A stretch of 64,000 nt of DNA from the NCBI GenBank assembly GCA_011033025.1, contig WFMF01000024.1:913966-977965 (forward strand), written 5' to 3'. Positions within the stretch are counted from its first letter, which is position 1, and every line of letters begins with the position of its first letter. The translations under genes were made by a program, and so were the position numbers. Positions 9,800-22,219 of the stretch are shown piece by piece. The stretch comes from Beroe forskalii (lineage: Eukaryota > Ctenophora > Nuda > Beroida > Beroidae). A model generated the notes under the pieces. The model worked only from the letters and a program-made list of their open reading frames with translations, was not told the origin of the DNA and did not search any database.

Positions 9800-11940
9800 T
9801 GTTCATTTAATTTAATAATAATTTGTGACAATACACTTCCCATTGAGAAAAGTCAGTTCGAGGAAGACAAATCGTTTCATTCCGTCTCATTTCAGGTCCT
9901 TTCTAATCAGGATAGTGATACAAGTAGTAAATGCTCGCATTAATCCAGATAAACAGACTCAGCTAAGTACATAAAATCGCTGTATCGGATGAAAATATTT
10001 TATTTTAAGTGATTTCCAAAAATTCGGTCACGTTAATATACCTACATAATCTGAGCAAAGAAGTTGACTAATTTGCTCTGCTTTTTGGGTTTTTCTACTG
10101 ACTACTGCCCTGTCAAGGGAATTAAAAAGATTGACAGCTATTCAAATTGCAATAAGTAGCTGTGATTACAGTAAGTTTCAGCAGTCATTTGGTGTTATTG
10201 TGGTGGTGTTGTAACTACAATGCCTAACCCGTTTTACCAATTTCTTTTCAAATCATGTTGAGCATTGCTTTGAAAAGTCACAACAAACGTCTAAGCGCAA
10301 TTTCTATTTGAAGAGGAATGATACTGAAAAGATAAGAGATCGGGTCTCTCCCAGATCAACGGAGTGCTATCACGATATCTACGAACCAGCAGGCATTTTA
10401 TTGACATGAACTGGTCGAAGGGGACCTTCGCTACCAGATGTGAAAAACTAAAACCACTGGTTAGGCCAGTAAGACATAGGGGAACTTTAACAGTACAATG
10501 TTTAGTATCAACTACCCTATCAATTATAATATAATATCAATAATAATACTATTACAACACGTGTGATCAGACTGGAGACATATTCAAGGAAGAAGGGTGG
10601 AGTGCGGGGATGGAAATATTCGTCAGGAGGCCACAGAGCAAAAGGAGCATTCAGGAGGGCCACAGAGTACAAAGTTACTCAGGGTTTTCTCGGGAGAGAT
10701 GATGGGAAAAGAAGGAAGACACGACAGGGGAGAAAGAACATCTTTGTTGTAGGATAAGGTGTGGTATTTTCAAGTATTTAGGTTCACTTTAATTACATAA
10801 TATGGACCCTACATATGCAATGTCTGGGGGGTAATGAGTTCATTAGTTAGTACACGTTATTAAGATAATAATCAGTTTAGGAATTCAATAGAATATAGAT
10901 TAATTAGAATGATAATTAGAATTAAAGTACCCATAACCATTTATCAATTAGGTTCCGGAATGCTGATGCTGCATTACTAACCTAGAATGGGAAGGAGACT
11001 AGCAATTAAGTAATAGAGGTTGGTTATAAGAAATTAGTAGTTTTCAGAGAATTTTAAAGAGAACATTATACTTTATTTATAATTTCATACTTGAATTGGT
11101 TTTCAATTTAGGTTGTTTTTATTGAAATTGTAATTCAATTAGTTGTCAATTACTCTTAACTGTAATTACTGTATTGGGTCCATGGTTGGAGGAGTGACCA
11201 ATGACCCAGCAAAGATCAATCACCACACCGTACTGGAGACATCCCCATACCTTTACCTGTCTCTTCAAAGAAGTATGGCGGAGCGGAGAGTGGGGATGAA
11301 GAGACTATTTGGAACCACGAATGACGAAAGAAAGCAAGTACATAACCACTGCATCTACTACAATAACAGTGAGAAATTCATGCTGAAGGGAATGTTTAAT
11401 AACTAGATATTGAAATTTTACGTAACTCAGTGTGATTCGATCACACTGAGTTACTTCAGGTTAGTTAGTGGAAAGTTAAAAGTAATAGAGCATTGAAATT
11501 TGCAACAAGTCTTGGCAAGAAAGCAAAGCCCTTCTCCAGTAACAAGGGAGCGGGGAAACATAAATATTAACAGCTTGTAAAATTCTAACAAATAATCAAT
11601 AATTATGCAATACTCATAAAATGGGTGTTCAAATCACAAGCATGGGATCATTTATGATAGAATGTGCTTTCAAATCATTAAATGTTTTACTGTTTAAAAG
11701 CTTGTTTGAATCATACAATCTATGATTAAATTACAGTTGCTTCTTTCATTATAAAGTATAAACTGAAAAAAAAATAAAGCAGAAAAAAGTCAATGAATGA
11801 CACATCCGGGCTATAAGGGTCATTTGGTTTATTGTGGTTGTGTTGTAACTACAATGCCTAACCTGAGTCACACTGAGAAAAGAATACTGGGTCTCTCCCA
11901 GATCAACCGAGTGTTATCACGATATCTTTGAACCAGTATT
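9800..11940. other. Mostly non-coding; one half of a dispersed duplication
   Basis: The segment at about 10190-10450 (GTTGTAACTACAATGCCTAA through GGTCGAAGGGGACC) recurs at about 11805-11995. Elsewhere only short frames are open. The stretch 11179-11403 shows fairly normal residue composition but no recognisable domain, so I do not call a gene. Confidence 0.45.
11422..11454. repeat. Perfect 15-bp hairpin
   Basis: GTAACTCAGTGTGAT is followed by a 3-nt loop and then its exact reverse complement ATCACACTGAGTTAC. It is short, perfect and isolated in AT-rich sequence. Confidence 0.85.
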
Positions 11941-11943
11941 GAC

Positions 11944-12102
11944 ATGAACTGGTCGAAGGGGACCTTCGCTACCAGATGTGAAAAAGTAGAAACCCTGCAT
12001 ACGATGCCAGCAAAGAGTAATCCGAGAGAAGGAAAGATCGCAAAGTTAAGACTTGAGAGTCAAAAATCAGGATTTGAACTCACAACTCGAAAGCTTCTGC
12101 AA
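11944..12102 (+). pseudogene. Possible exon of unknown duplicated gene
   Basis: The frame from ATG (MNWSKGTFATRCEK...) stays open to a good donor, CTGCAA|GTAAGT, at 12102/12103. The 5' part is duplicated at about 10406-10450. The 3' part resembles 12495-12600, where a copy has stops and ends at a similar CTCTGTAAGTT site. Repeated exon-plus-donor copies suggest a decayed gene family. No domain is recognised. Confidence 0.3.
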
Positions 12103-12109
12103 GTAAGTA

Positions 12110-12985
12110 GTATCACAGTTCCACATCTAAAATTAGGTCGTCATAATACCTCGTGTACGTGCATAACACACTAACTCACTTTGTTACAATTAAGCTATGA
12201 GAAACTGTGCCGAAAACATGTCGGCTACATAGGATGTCGGGTACATTATTGAATTGTTGTGATTCTCCATTTTGATTGTTATGAATCGGGGACTGAATAA
12301 TCAGTTATGTTTAGATTTTGTAACGTATTTCTGTATTCATTTAATATTTCCTATTGAGGCACATGCCAGCGCCCACCGGGCGTTTTCAATCAAATCAATC
12401 AATCACGAACTATTTGACCTGAGGAAAGTAGGAAAGTGACCTACGATACGGGAGTACGGGGTGGGAATAACTGACAGCCGAAAAAGGATGCAATGAGCAA
12501 ACTGAGATCTGAGAGTGAAAAGATCAAAAAGATACGACTCCAGCGTCCCAATTCATAAGGTTAACAATCAACTTGAAAACCTCTGTAAGTTGGAATCGAA
12601 AATCAGTATATTTCAATCAACTACCATTACTCAGAGTAATAAACATTAGGCAAATTTACAAATGCATTCTATTAACTAATAATTTGCATAACGACTTAGC
12701 TCGTGTATGCAATTTCATGTTGTAATACTGTAATACCATGACCCGCCGGCCCGGGCAATTGATAACAAGCAAAAGCACATGGCTGTCAAATTTCTAAATA
12801 TGGACTGACGCGCGATTATCAAAATAAAAAAACGTCGACATTTTGCGCGCCCGTATAACGATAAGAGAGGTCGCGCGTTCCTGCTTCATTGTTTTATCAG
12901 TTTACCAATTGCCATTGTGTCACACAGCAGTGAAATTGAAGCCCTTAGGGCCAATGTGCTGAAAGATTTGCACAGGAAACTTTGA
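12110..12985. other. No intact gene; decayed copy at 12495-12600
   Basis: Apart from the decayed exon-like segment at 12495-12600, I see only AT-rich sequence and a GC-rich patch near 12735-12760. No gene is supported. Confidence 0.4.
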
Positions 12986-12987
12986 TG

Positions 12988-13075
12988 GTGTGTAAGAAGT
13001 CTTAGAAGTGAGCATCTTTGAGAGGGTTAGTGGCAACTAGCAAAGTACAGATATTACAGTACACAGTGTTTGGTC
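12988..13075 (+). repeat. Flanking direct repeat, left
   Basis: GTGTGTAAGAAGTCTTAGAA through AGTACACAGTGTTTG. It is repeated at 13969-14048. The pair brackets about 0.9 kb that includes a small open frame. Confidence 0.65.
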
Positions 13076-13079
13076 TAAC

Positions 13080-13370
13080 GCCCTAATAACATTTGCGGTT
13101 TCAGGTGTCCAAATCATCATGGAACAGAAAGGAAAGGCAAAGATATAGGAAGGGCAAAGATAAATATCAATTATCAGTTTGGTCTCTAATAACATTTTGT
13201 TTTAGAGAGTCCAAATCAAATCGAACGACATGGAGCAGAAAGGAAAGGAAACGATAAAGGAAGGGCAAAGATAGATATCGGGCGCTCTAAAAACACTTTG
13301 TTTTAAAAAGAGTCCAAACGTCGAACATGGGTATTTAGAAAAAATTCGTTTAAAAGAGTCCAAATGTCGG
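13080..13370 (+). repeat. Degenerate tandem repeat (~95 bp unit)
   Basis: Three to four degraded units share AGTCCAAAT, GAGCAGAAAGGAAAGG, GAAGGGCAAAGATA and a TTTTGTTTTAGA segment. The last truncated unit runs into the ATG at 13364. Confidence 0.65.
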
Positions 13371-13633
13371 CCACAGTAAGTGTCACTGTTCCCACATTAA
13401 GCGACGAAGACACGCATCAGAAAGGTAGCCAACTGTCAGATTCATCAAGCTCTACAAATAGATTTGATTATATTCAAAGGACTTCAGAGGCATGTTTAAT
13501 GTATAGAGGCTTTGCCTCACTTTTAAAGGCATCCGCGGATGACCGTTTCAACCAAAAAATTCAAAGGCACCTCGCCTTGTCATTGGAGGATATCCTTCAA
13601 GTCATGAGTTACAGCACGTCCGAATGGACGTAA
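13364..13633 (+). CDS. Hypothetical small protein, 89 aa
   Basis: An ATG-to-TAA frame starts MSATVSVTVPTLSDED and contains a Ser-rich stretch, then a more ordinary C-terminal half (RTSEACLMYRGF, LALSLEDILQVM). I do not recognise it. In favour: balanced composition and a single frame. Against: it is short, follows directly on repeat units and no family is recognised. It could be one exon of a larger gene or a chance frame. Confidence 0.25.
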   Translation: MSATVSVTVPTLSDEDTHQKGSQLSDSSSSTNRFDYIQRTSEACLMYRGFASLLKASADDRFNQKIQRHLALSLEDILQVMSYSTSEWT

Positions 13634-13968
13634 AATCGCGTATTTTGCATCAATAGGATATTCCTACGGGCGAGTGAAACATGAACCAACCCCTACCCTG
13701 TCAATGATTTATGCGGAAATATGGTATGAGATAAAATAGCATCTTGATAAATTCGCACCTTGATAAGTTGATAAGTTGTACGATACAATGCCAGGCTCCT
13801 TCCTTGCAGTGGGCACCCAGTAACAACGCAGAGATGGAGTCACATGACCTTATGGCATTGATACCGATCATTTCATTGGTTTATCTTAGATTGCACTAAT
13901 TAAGGTCCCGGTCTCGTAACCATGGATTCAGGGCAGCAGTGGAATCTTTACACAGAATTCTGTGTTAG

Positions 13969-14048
13969 TGTGTAGGAAGTCTTAGAAGTGATCATCTTTG
14001 AGAGGGTTTAATAGCAAGGTACAAATATTACACTACACACTGTGATTT
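13969..14048 (+). repeat. Flanking direct repeat, right
   Basis: A copy of 12988-13075 with moderate divergence (GTGTGTAGGAAGTCTTAGAA, then CACTACACACTGTG). Confidence 0.6.
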
Positions 14049-14049
14049 G

Positions 14050-14990
14050 ACAAAGGACTTCACACTGGACAATTTAATGTTAGTTTCAAACCCCTCCCCA
14101 AAAAAAACCAAATCCAACTATGAAAAGGAAAAAGAAAAAAAAAGGAAAAAACCGGGATCCAAAGCAGCCCATGAAATCCAGGACCATCCCGGCCCCTATA
14201 TTTATGAATTGCAATGAACGTGCTAACGTGAAGATATGCAGTTTTCATTTAAAAAATTTGCATTTAAATATGAAATTTTCATTCTCAAAATTCTATTCTT
14301 GCGACTTTTGCCAGTTTTGGATAAATTTCTGCGACTTTGGGTAACTTTTGGCGACTTTGCCAGTTTTGGTGATTTTTTCTGGTTTGGAGTTTGGTGACTT
14401 ATCGGCGTAATTTGCCATTTGCTATTTGTCATTTGTCACTGCAAATGACAATATGAATGACGATTGAATGCCATTCAAATTTTCATTATATCTCTCTGCA
14501 AGCAAAGTCTACAACAAGAGAACAAAGTTCGTGGTGTGCAAAATATTGTGTGTAAGGGAATGTAAGAATGTACATATAAACATATGATAGTGCTACAGAA
14601 ACTTGGTGTAAATGCAATTAGTTTATCAAGTTAATCGATAATCCTGCGGAAGCAATTCGACTGCCTTAATCAAATCTCCGAAACTTCCAAGATTTTAGTC
14701 ATTAATCCTGCGCTTTCGATCAGCAACCTGCGAAAATTGAATCAAAATTTAGGAAGAAACCTGCCAAATGGTATAACCATGCTCTGTCGGTGGTGGGACG
14801 ACGCAGGATTTGACCACAATTCGCAGTATTCGACAACAAGCTTTAACGTAATTATGTAATTAAGTGGGCTGGATTAAGCAGGTTCGGCCTTCATTTCCGC
14901 AGGATTGATATGGAGTCAAATTAGTGCCTCAGACAGCGATATTTGTCCTCAAGGCAAATCCTGCCAAATTATATCCGCAGGGGCGCCTGC
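14050..14990. other. No gene supported
   Basis: There is a purine-rich run at 14100-14150 and a short degenerate GCGACTTT/CCAGTTTTGG repeat at about 14300-14390. No gene seen. Confidence 0.45.
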
Positions 14991-15010
14991 TGGAAGGGGG
15001 CTTAATTATA

Positions 15011-15170
15011 ATGGATAGCTCACTTGCTCACTTGGAAAAATTACTGAAAAGCTTCACATCTTTTAACTTTTCAGTATTGTCAAGGCAAGCGAGGATGATA
15101 AGATTTTCCTAATCTTCAATGCCGGTTTAATTCGGAGAACAGGTGAAATAATTAAGATGATGTTCTAGAG
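15011..15170 (+). pseudogene. Decayed exon, paralogue of 21821-21955
   Basis: Reading in the frame that matches the copy at 21821, it has a TAA where the paralogue has a Tyr codon. It then continues as SIVKASEDDKIFLIF and NAGLIRR, close to the paralogue's [15 protein letters not shown] and HQGLIQR. The broken frame marks it as a pseudo-exon or an alternative form. The protein family is unknown. Confidence 0.45.
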
Positions 15171-15339
15171 TAATCTAGGTATCTAGTAATAAATGATCAT
15201 GATGAGCACCAATATTTTACACACAGCATTAAACTAACTAGTCGGTTCCCGTCCTACGGACGGCGAATGATGGCAGCCGCATGAGCTAACGGCCACATGT
15301 CCCCTTGACAGTGATTTGACCGTGCGAGTTTAGAGGGGA

Positions 15340-15800
15340 AATTTGAAACTTTAATTTCTGCGAAAAAAAGCTTCCCACGCCCCCAACGGTAACCCAATAT
15401 TGCCGACAATATTCTCAAAACCTTAACTCATCATAAGCAACTCCACAGCGAAGGAATTTTGAAAAAATTCGAAAATCTATTTTTTGCGAAAAAAAGGGCG
15501 TGGCCTCCCACGCCCCTTAGGGTGACCCAATAATTCGGACAAAATTATCAAAACTTTTATTCATCATAAGCAACTTGATGGCGAAGGAATTTTGAAAAAA
15601 TTCGAAAGTTTAATTTTTGCGAAAAAAAGGGCGTGGCCTCCCACGCTCCTCAGAGTGACCCAATAATTCGGACAAAATTCTCAAAATTGTTATTCATCAT
15701 AAGCAACTTGATGGCGAAAGAATTTTGAAAAAATTCGAAAGTTTAATTTTTGCGAAAAAAAGGGCGTGGCCCCCACGCCCCTCAGGGTGGCCGAAAAATT
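15340..15800 (+). repeat. Tandem repeat, ~125-bp unit, four copies
   Basis: Each unit contains TTTTTGCGAAAAAAAGGGCG, TGGCCTCCCACGCCCC, a GACCCAATAATTCGGAC segment and TCATCATAAGCAACTTGATG. The first copy is the most divergent. Confidence 0.85.
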
Positions 15801-15969
15801 TTTTCAATATTTTTCTGATTTATTATAAAGTTTTTGCAACACGATGCAAAAAGAATTTCAGTGCCTACTTGAATTCTGTATCGTTACCCAACCATATATA
15901 TATATATATTAACAACACGCATTATATATAGTAAGATGGTGTCATGATTAAATTTCAAATCCCACCTAG

Positions 15970-16062
15970 GTTGAGAAATGGACTGAACTGGGCTATAGCT
16001 CAGAAGCGAAGAAGTCAGAGATGGTTGGGGAAACCAACCCCCTAAACCCTCCAAAGATAATT
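15970..16062 (+). CDS. Possible coding exon of unknown family
   Basis: A CCTAG acceptor is followed by 31 open codons (VEKWTELGYSSEAKK...PPKII) and a strong GTAAGT donor. The paralogous segment at 22175 reads VEAWVESGHASEAKK and then meets a GTAAGA donor. Conserved residues and splice sites in both copies argue this is or was an exon. It is phase 0 on both sides and would join the exon at 16213. Function unknown. Confidence 0.4.
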
Positions 16063-16212
16063 GTAAGTTCTCTAATATTGATATAATAAGTTATTTCAAG
16101 GGTGGCGGATCTTAAATGTGTTTCAAAATCATAAAATATGGATCATTTATTTACTATAAAGTATGAAGAAAGGTATATCCGCGTTAATTAATGATCCGAG
16201 GTTTCATTTCAG

Positions 16213-16329
16213 AGTTTGCGAATTGTCGACGACTCGCTATTTGGAGTGCTCCCAACGGTTGCAGCAAAGCGTGACGTCGTCAAAGAGGAGTTCCTCCTCC
16301 CAAGACACCGAGAAGCGGCGCCCAGATGA
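16213..16329 (+). CDS. Possible terminal exon of unknown family
   Basis: A TTTCATTTCAG acceptor is followed by 38 open codons in phase 0 with the exon at 15970 (SLRIVDDSLFG...HREAAPR), then TGA. A second frame over the same stretch is also open (VCELSTTRYLECS... ending near 16351), so the true frame is uncertain. Function unknown. Confidence 0.3.
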   Translation, partial: SLRIVDDSLFGVLPTVAAKRDVVKEEFLLPRHREAAPR

Positions 16330-16359
16330 GAGAGTTAGATCATCATTGTAGGTTTTTAA

Positions 16360-18640
16360 GATTATCTTTGAACAGTTTGTCCATATAATTCTAACTTAAA
16401 GTATGACTGGAGGTGCTTCAGATATGTTTATACCGGGTATTTTAGTACGCTAGTCAGGGTTAAGTGTTTAGGAAGATTTCAGCTCAGCTTCGCATTTGAA
16501 GACAGAGACGAGGATACCTGCATCTGCCTCTGCCTCTCAGGATATCATGTAACTCTCGGAGTTAACCAGAATTACAGAGTAACTTCACGCAAACGTACGA
16601 AGTTGAAAACCTCAATGGAACACTTGTAAAGAAGTATCCCTGCACATCCATATCAGGTACAAATACCCAACAGAGAGAGGATGTGTGGAGAGTACAGGGC
16701 TTCACAAGGTTTATAAGTTTATAAGGTTTAGGAATAAAAAACAAACTAACATCGTCATAATATTATCAATAATTAACAAACAATTAAAAAAACTCCCAAG
16801 TCCCATTATGAGGAAAGCAGGGACAAATCACAGTGATCATAATAAAGCATTACATAGTGTCTGATCAATAAACGTTATAATAAGTTAAAGAGTTTAATAA
16901 GTTGATAACCTCGTAACTTGTTTAAGAAAGTTGAGGGAAAAGCGTTGGTCACAGAGTTGTCTAACAGAAAACGAAATACGTTGTCTGGTAGAAGAATTAA
17001 ACCGTTTTCAGACCAGTGTTAATATCATAAATTATATAATTTCCATTAAATTTCTTATATTATTTTCTATCAATTTAGTGAGTTTCATTATAAGTTTCTG
17101 ATTAAGTTATTACCAAATTTGACTCTTTGAATCCATAGAATGAAATTCAATGATTCATGATTAATGACTATTGACTATTGATGATGAATGACAAAGTATC
17201 TATTGAATGATAATAATATATTTGATTGATTGAAATGTATAATTTATTTTGATTACCGTAACCCTACTTTGTTAGTGTAGCAGTCTATCCTATAACTTTT
17301 ATATTCTGTCATATAGGATAGATGGCTGACGTTTTGTTCCGGGTTTTGTTCCTGGTTTAGTTCCTGGTTTCATTCCTGTGAACCAGTTACTGTGGTTACG
17401 TTCCTGTAGTCGGTTCCTGAAGTAAAGTCCTGATAGTACTACATTCCTGTTCGTGTTCCTGGTATAGTGCTGTTGTTACAAGCTGAGAGCTTCCTACGAA
17501 GTGTGTGAGACTTCTAGTGATTCCTAACAAGTGTTCCTGCTTCAGAGCATTCCTAGAACTTACTACTGAAGTAAGGGTTGTTCGTCTGTTATTATGTTAC
17601 TAGACAAGGGACGTTGAGAGGTAGTAACAAGTACCCCAAGAACGTTCATCTGTGGTTTCTGCGGTGTTTAGCAGAAGGGTTATCTCCCCAGTACGATGTT
17701 ACCTAGGAGTGTTGTTTCCTCCAATGTTATTGTGAAGTGTTAGGTAACAAAGAGCGGGAATTGTGAGCTCTTAGGATAGTGATAGTGAAACTGAGACGTC
17801 GAACTCAGAAGCTGGGTTCAGTGCGGTGAGGCCTGATTGGGAACTAGTTTTGTGAGTATCCCAGAGAGACTCAGATAAATAATTCGTGTGAGCGTGAAGA
17901 TGATTTATATTAACGGATTATTTATTTGCCAATGAACAGTACTTTATTATTATTTATATAATCGTTCCGTTTACAGATTTATGTTTCATTCATTTATATT
18001 TGTGTTTTCCTGGTCAGATATTGGTTAGGGGAAGGTTCACTTGAAGTATAAGTGATTGCCTTTATAACTGATTGAGCATAAAGGTAAGCCACTTATACAA
18101 GGTCATAACCTCCAAGATATCAATCAAAGAATTGTTTGAAAGAGGAGAGATAAGGAGATAGGAAGAAATAATGAGATACAAAGACAGGTTGCAGGTGCAT
18201 AACCACACACGGGTTGATGAGATTCTTAACAACAGGCTCACGGAACTGCAGCACATGACACCTTTAATAAGAGTTCTGATCACTCCCATTTGTGCATAAA
18301 TACCCAAATCATTAGAAGCAAATAGAGGAAGTAACATTGGAAGTCCAGGAGGGAATTGACAGAGTCGTCAAGCAGTAAATTATATCAGTACGAAAAACCA
18401 TAGACATCCCATGTTAGGAGGTAGGGTTAGATACAACAGTACTATAGTAAGATTGGTAGGTATATTAAAGTATTAAGTTGTTTACGAAGATTTAAGCTCC
18501 GTAGAAGAAAACTAAAACTTTCAGAAGAAAAGATTTTATTTCGCATTTCGTTACACATATCTAGTTACAATAACTATCAAAGAAGCAAAGAAAATATTAT
18601 CATAAATCATTTGTAATCATTGATAAGCTAAAGTTGGTAA
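16360..18640. other. No gene supported; TTCCTG-rich stretch
   Basis: Around 17330-17560 the hexamer TTCCTG recurs irregularly at close spacing (GTTCCTGG, GTTCCTGTAG, GTTCCTGA), a low-complexity tract. The rest is AT-rich with no recognisable coding sequence. Confidence 0.45.
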
Positions 18641-18644
18641 GCTG

Positions 18645-20920
18645 AAGGAGACATGGACGAGGACATCTGCATCTCTTCTAACACCCGCAGTCCGCAGACT
18701 CCCTTGACGCAGTCACTTGACACGCAGTGATCTGACCTAGTGAACTGAATGCTCACAGCCCTGTATGGTGATGCCAAACCGCCGACGAAGCCGAACTCTT
18801 CCCGTCACTTCCGTCCCCTCGGCGGGATGGGGCGTGCAGCCCCGACCTCTGGGTAGTTTCTACTTGTAATCTGAACACATTCATTCAAAATACAAAATAT
18901 AAAACGACTAAATGAGAGAATAAATAAAAGACATCGACGAGGATACCTGTATCTCCCTTACTTCACACCCGCAGTCCGCCGATGAAGCTGATCTCTTCCA
19001 GCCACGTCCATCCCCTTGTGAATCTCGGCCTCTGGGTAGTTACATGGTAGACCCGCCAGTTGCCAGTGAAGCCGAGAGCCGATGTCTGAATCTTCCCGCC
19101 ACTTCCATCCCCTCGGCGGGATGGGGCGTGCAGCCCTGGCCTCTGGGTAGGTTTTAGTCTTTACCTGTTATACTTCATATAACATAAGTCTAATTCTTAT
19201 CAGGAGCCATCAGTGATTGAGGCAGGCTTAGTACGAAGTGCGGCATTGAATGCCCACAGCACGTCTGGTGTTGCCAGACCCGCCAGTTGCCAGTGAAAGC
19301 TGATGCCGAAATCTTCCCGCCACGTCCATCCCCTTGGCAGGATGGGGCGTGCAGCTTCGGCCTCTGGGTACGTTGTAGTCTTTATCTGTTGTTTTCTTTG
19401 TCTGTCCAAGTCTAATCCCTATCAGAACCTATTCTGATTGGATCTGTTCCTCATTTAACCTTAATAGAGAAAAAGAGAAAAACACAAATTCAAAAGAAAA
19501 ACAGTAAAAACACACATTTGATTTTCATTTCACTACATCTGTTACACTCATTGATTGAGAAGATTCCTTAATATGTAAAAAATAATTGGCCTATTGGTTT
19601 AATCTCTTTTTGAGTATACGACTTTATTAAAACTTTATTTAATCTGAACACATTTATTCAAAATACAAAATATAAAACGACTAAATAAGAGAAATAAAAG
19701 ACATGGACGAGGACACCAGCATCTCCTCTAACACCCGCAGTCCACAGACATTGACAGCTTGACACATGGTGATCAACATGGTGATAACCATGGTGATCAA
19801 CTCAGTGACTGACGCAAAGTCTGGTGGTGGAGGAGATGGTACAAGTTGTGAGTACTTATATTTTCACAGACAATGAAAACGAATGGAGTCTGCTGATGCT
19901 TCCACGCACATGTTGAGAGGCCAGATTATGTGTTGTGAAAAAGGATCGAATGGAGGTTTCAAGGTCGCCATCCAACATATGAATTGTACTGCTTCACAGC
20001 TTCACAGGACTATACTGTGGTCGGCAGTTTTACTCCAATAAAGGTTCATTTAATCAGGAAGGAGATCTTGTATCTATTTTCACGAATATTGTCCTCAAGC
20101 AGACTTCAGAATATTAAGTGAAGTAGGTATAATGTAATTGGGATATGTCAAAAAAGATGGTATGCATTCCAAATATATTATCAAAATAATTCATATGATA
20201 CTAATTTATTCCCTTCCAATTATAAGCTAACAATGTATTAATGAAAGCACTACCTATAATCTATGCTACTTCACATGACTAATGAATTACTATTTTATTA
20301 GATAAATTATTCTTAACATAAAACTTATCAACAATATAATATCATTGTTTTTTTAATTTTCTTTACATTTTCACAGTTTTGCAAGAACAGTCACTATATG
20401 GTAATCTATGAAACACGTGGACGATTCAAAAACCTTTTAATCTTTTCGCCAGTAAGTGAAATAATATATTTCTATATCATCATATCATTAGTATTATTAT
20501 TATTACTATTATTATCACATATATATATAAACTAACATCTTATCATAAAAATTAAGTTCATACATTTTTGATTTTTTTTCAATTTTCATTATTTTATATT
20601 GATACTCATGTATTAATATATTTTATTAGATAAATTATTCTTATTGCTAACTTATCACCTTGACACACAGTGATCTGAAACTCATTGACTGACGCAGTCA
20701 CTTGACACGCAGTGACCCAACATACGTCATACAGTGACCCAACATACGTCATACAGTGACCCGACATGCAGTGACCCGGCCTCTGGGTAGTTCTTTTTTC
20801 CTCCAGGCTGATAAATGACAACGCTGGTGAGATATACACTGATTTTCAAAGTCTGGTGGTGGACATGATTGTTCAAGTTATGAGTATCTATATTTTCACA
20901 GACATTGAAACGAAAAGTAC
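18645..20920. repeat. Cluster of locally duplicated segments
   Basis: Several blocks recur within 2.3 kb. ACATGGACGAGGACA plus CACCCGCAGTCC occurs near 18650, 18930 and 19700. CGGCGGGATGGGGCGTGCAG or a variant, followed by GGCCTCTGGGTAG, occurs near 18820, 19110 and 19340 (only the GCCTCTGGGTAG part near 19020 and 20780). CATTCAAAATACAAAATATA occurs near 18885 and 19660. GTCTGGTGGTGGA plus TATTTTCACAGACA occurs near 19820 and 20850. One block (19200-19409) has a complementary-strand frame of 69 codons, but the other copies do not keep it. This looks like iterative local duplication of a formerly exonic or repeat unit. Confidence 0.6.
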
Positions 20921-21109
20921 TCTGATTATAACTTTAATTCTTCTTGAGAAAATTCCATAATTAATCCTGATTCAAAGAAAATATATCATATCCTATTAAA
21001 TATAAACAATAATTTCAGAGTATTAGGAGTATTGAGGACGCCCTGTTCGGAATTCTGCCCACAATAATGGTGAGACCCGATGTCATGTCGAGGAAGAGAT
21101 ACTACTTTA

Positions 21110-21808
21110 GAGGACCCCTGCGCCCTGGCACAGGACCTGGCACAGGACCCCTGACACAGGACCTGGCACAGGACCCCTGACACAGGACCTGGCACAGGAC
21201 CTGGCACGGGACCCCTGACACAGGACCTGGCACGGGACCCCTGACACAGGACCTGGCACAGGACCTGACACAGGACCCCTGACACAGGACCTGGCACAGG
21301 ACCCCTGACACAGGACCCCTGACACAGGACCTGACACAGGACCTGGCACAGGACCTGGCACAGGACCCCTGGCACAGGACCTGGCACAGGACCCCTGACA
21401 CAGGACCCCTGACACAGGACCTGACACAGGACCCCTGACACAGGACCTGGCACAGGACCCCTGACACAGGACCTGGCACAGGACCCCTGACACAGGACCC
21501 CTGACACAGGACCTGGCACAGGACCTGGCACGGGACCCCTGACACAGGACCTGGCACGGGACCCCTGACACAGGACCTGGCACAGGACCTGACACAGGAC
21601 CCCTGACACAGGACCTGACACAGGACCTGGCACAGGACCTGGCACAGGACCCCTGACACAGGACCTGGCACAGGACCCCTGACACAGGACCCCTGACACA
21701 GGACCCCTGACACAGGACCTGGCACAGGACCCCTGACACAGGACCCCTGACACAGGACCTGGCACAGGACCCCTGACACAGGACCTGGCACAGGACCCCT
21801 GACACAGG
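21110..21808. repeat. 700-bp minisatellite of 12- and 14-bp units
   Basis: Interspersed units CAGGACCTGGCA (12 bp) and CAGGACCCCTGACA (14 bp) alternate irregularly across 0.7 kb. Higher-order blocks repeat as well. The complementary strand has no stop in any of the three frames across the array, giving long artificial frames of Cys, Gly, Pro, Ser and Val. I read it as non-coding. Confidence 0.9.
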
Positions 21809-21820
21809 ACATAGATTAAA

Positions 21821-21955
21821 ATGAAGAGCACACTTGAAAAAGAAATCACTGAAAGCTTCACATATTTTTACCCTTTCAGCATCATAAAGGCTTCCGAGGG
21901 GAATTTGACCTATTTAATCTTCCACCAAGGCCTCATTCAACGAGTCCGTGAAACT
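21821..21955 (+). CDS. Coding-like exon, unknown family
   Basis: 45 open codons from ATG ([13 protein letters not shown]...RVRET) end precisely at a GTGAGT donor. A decayed paralogue at 15011-15170 shares the core (KASE, LIF, GLI). The exon starts 13 bp after the minisatellite. It could join 22175-22219 in phase 0. Function unknown. Confidence 0.4.
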
Positions 21956-22174
21956 GTGAGTTACGTTACTTATTCTTAATAGTGAATGAGAAACTGTCGC
22001 ATCCAACAGAAAAAGAGCGACAATTATTCCCACACGTAAATTTTAGTGGATCAAGATGGCGTTATAGAGCAATTTGGCAATAAAATACTAAAATATGATC
22101 ATGATCACCACCAATTGTTTTTCACACACAGAATTGAACTAATGATGTTATGATTAAATTTAAATCCCATCCAG

Positions 22175-22219
22175 GTTGAAGCATGGGTAGAATCGGGTCA
22201 TGCATCAGAAGCTAAGAAA
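22175..22219 (+). CDS. Short coding-like exon, paralogue of 15970
   Basis: A CATCCAG acceptor is followed by VEAWVESGHASEAKK and a GTAAGA donor. The paralogue runs on for another 48 bp before its donor, so the two copies differ in exon length. Function unknown. Confidence 0.35.

Noticed and set aside
20986..21861. A 291-codon complementary-strand frame and two overlapping long frames
   Set aside because: They consist almost entirely of minisatellite translated in different frames; there is no non-repetitive domain.
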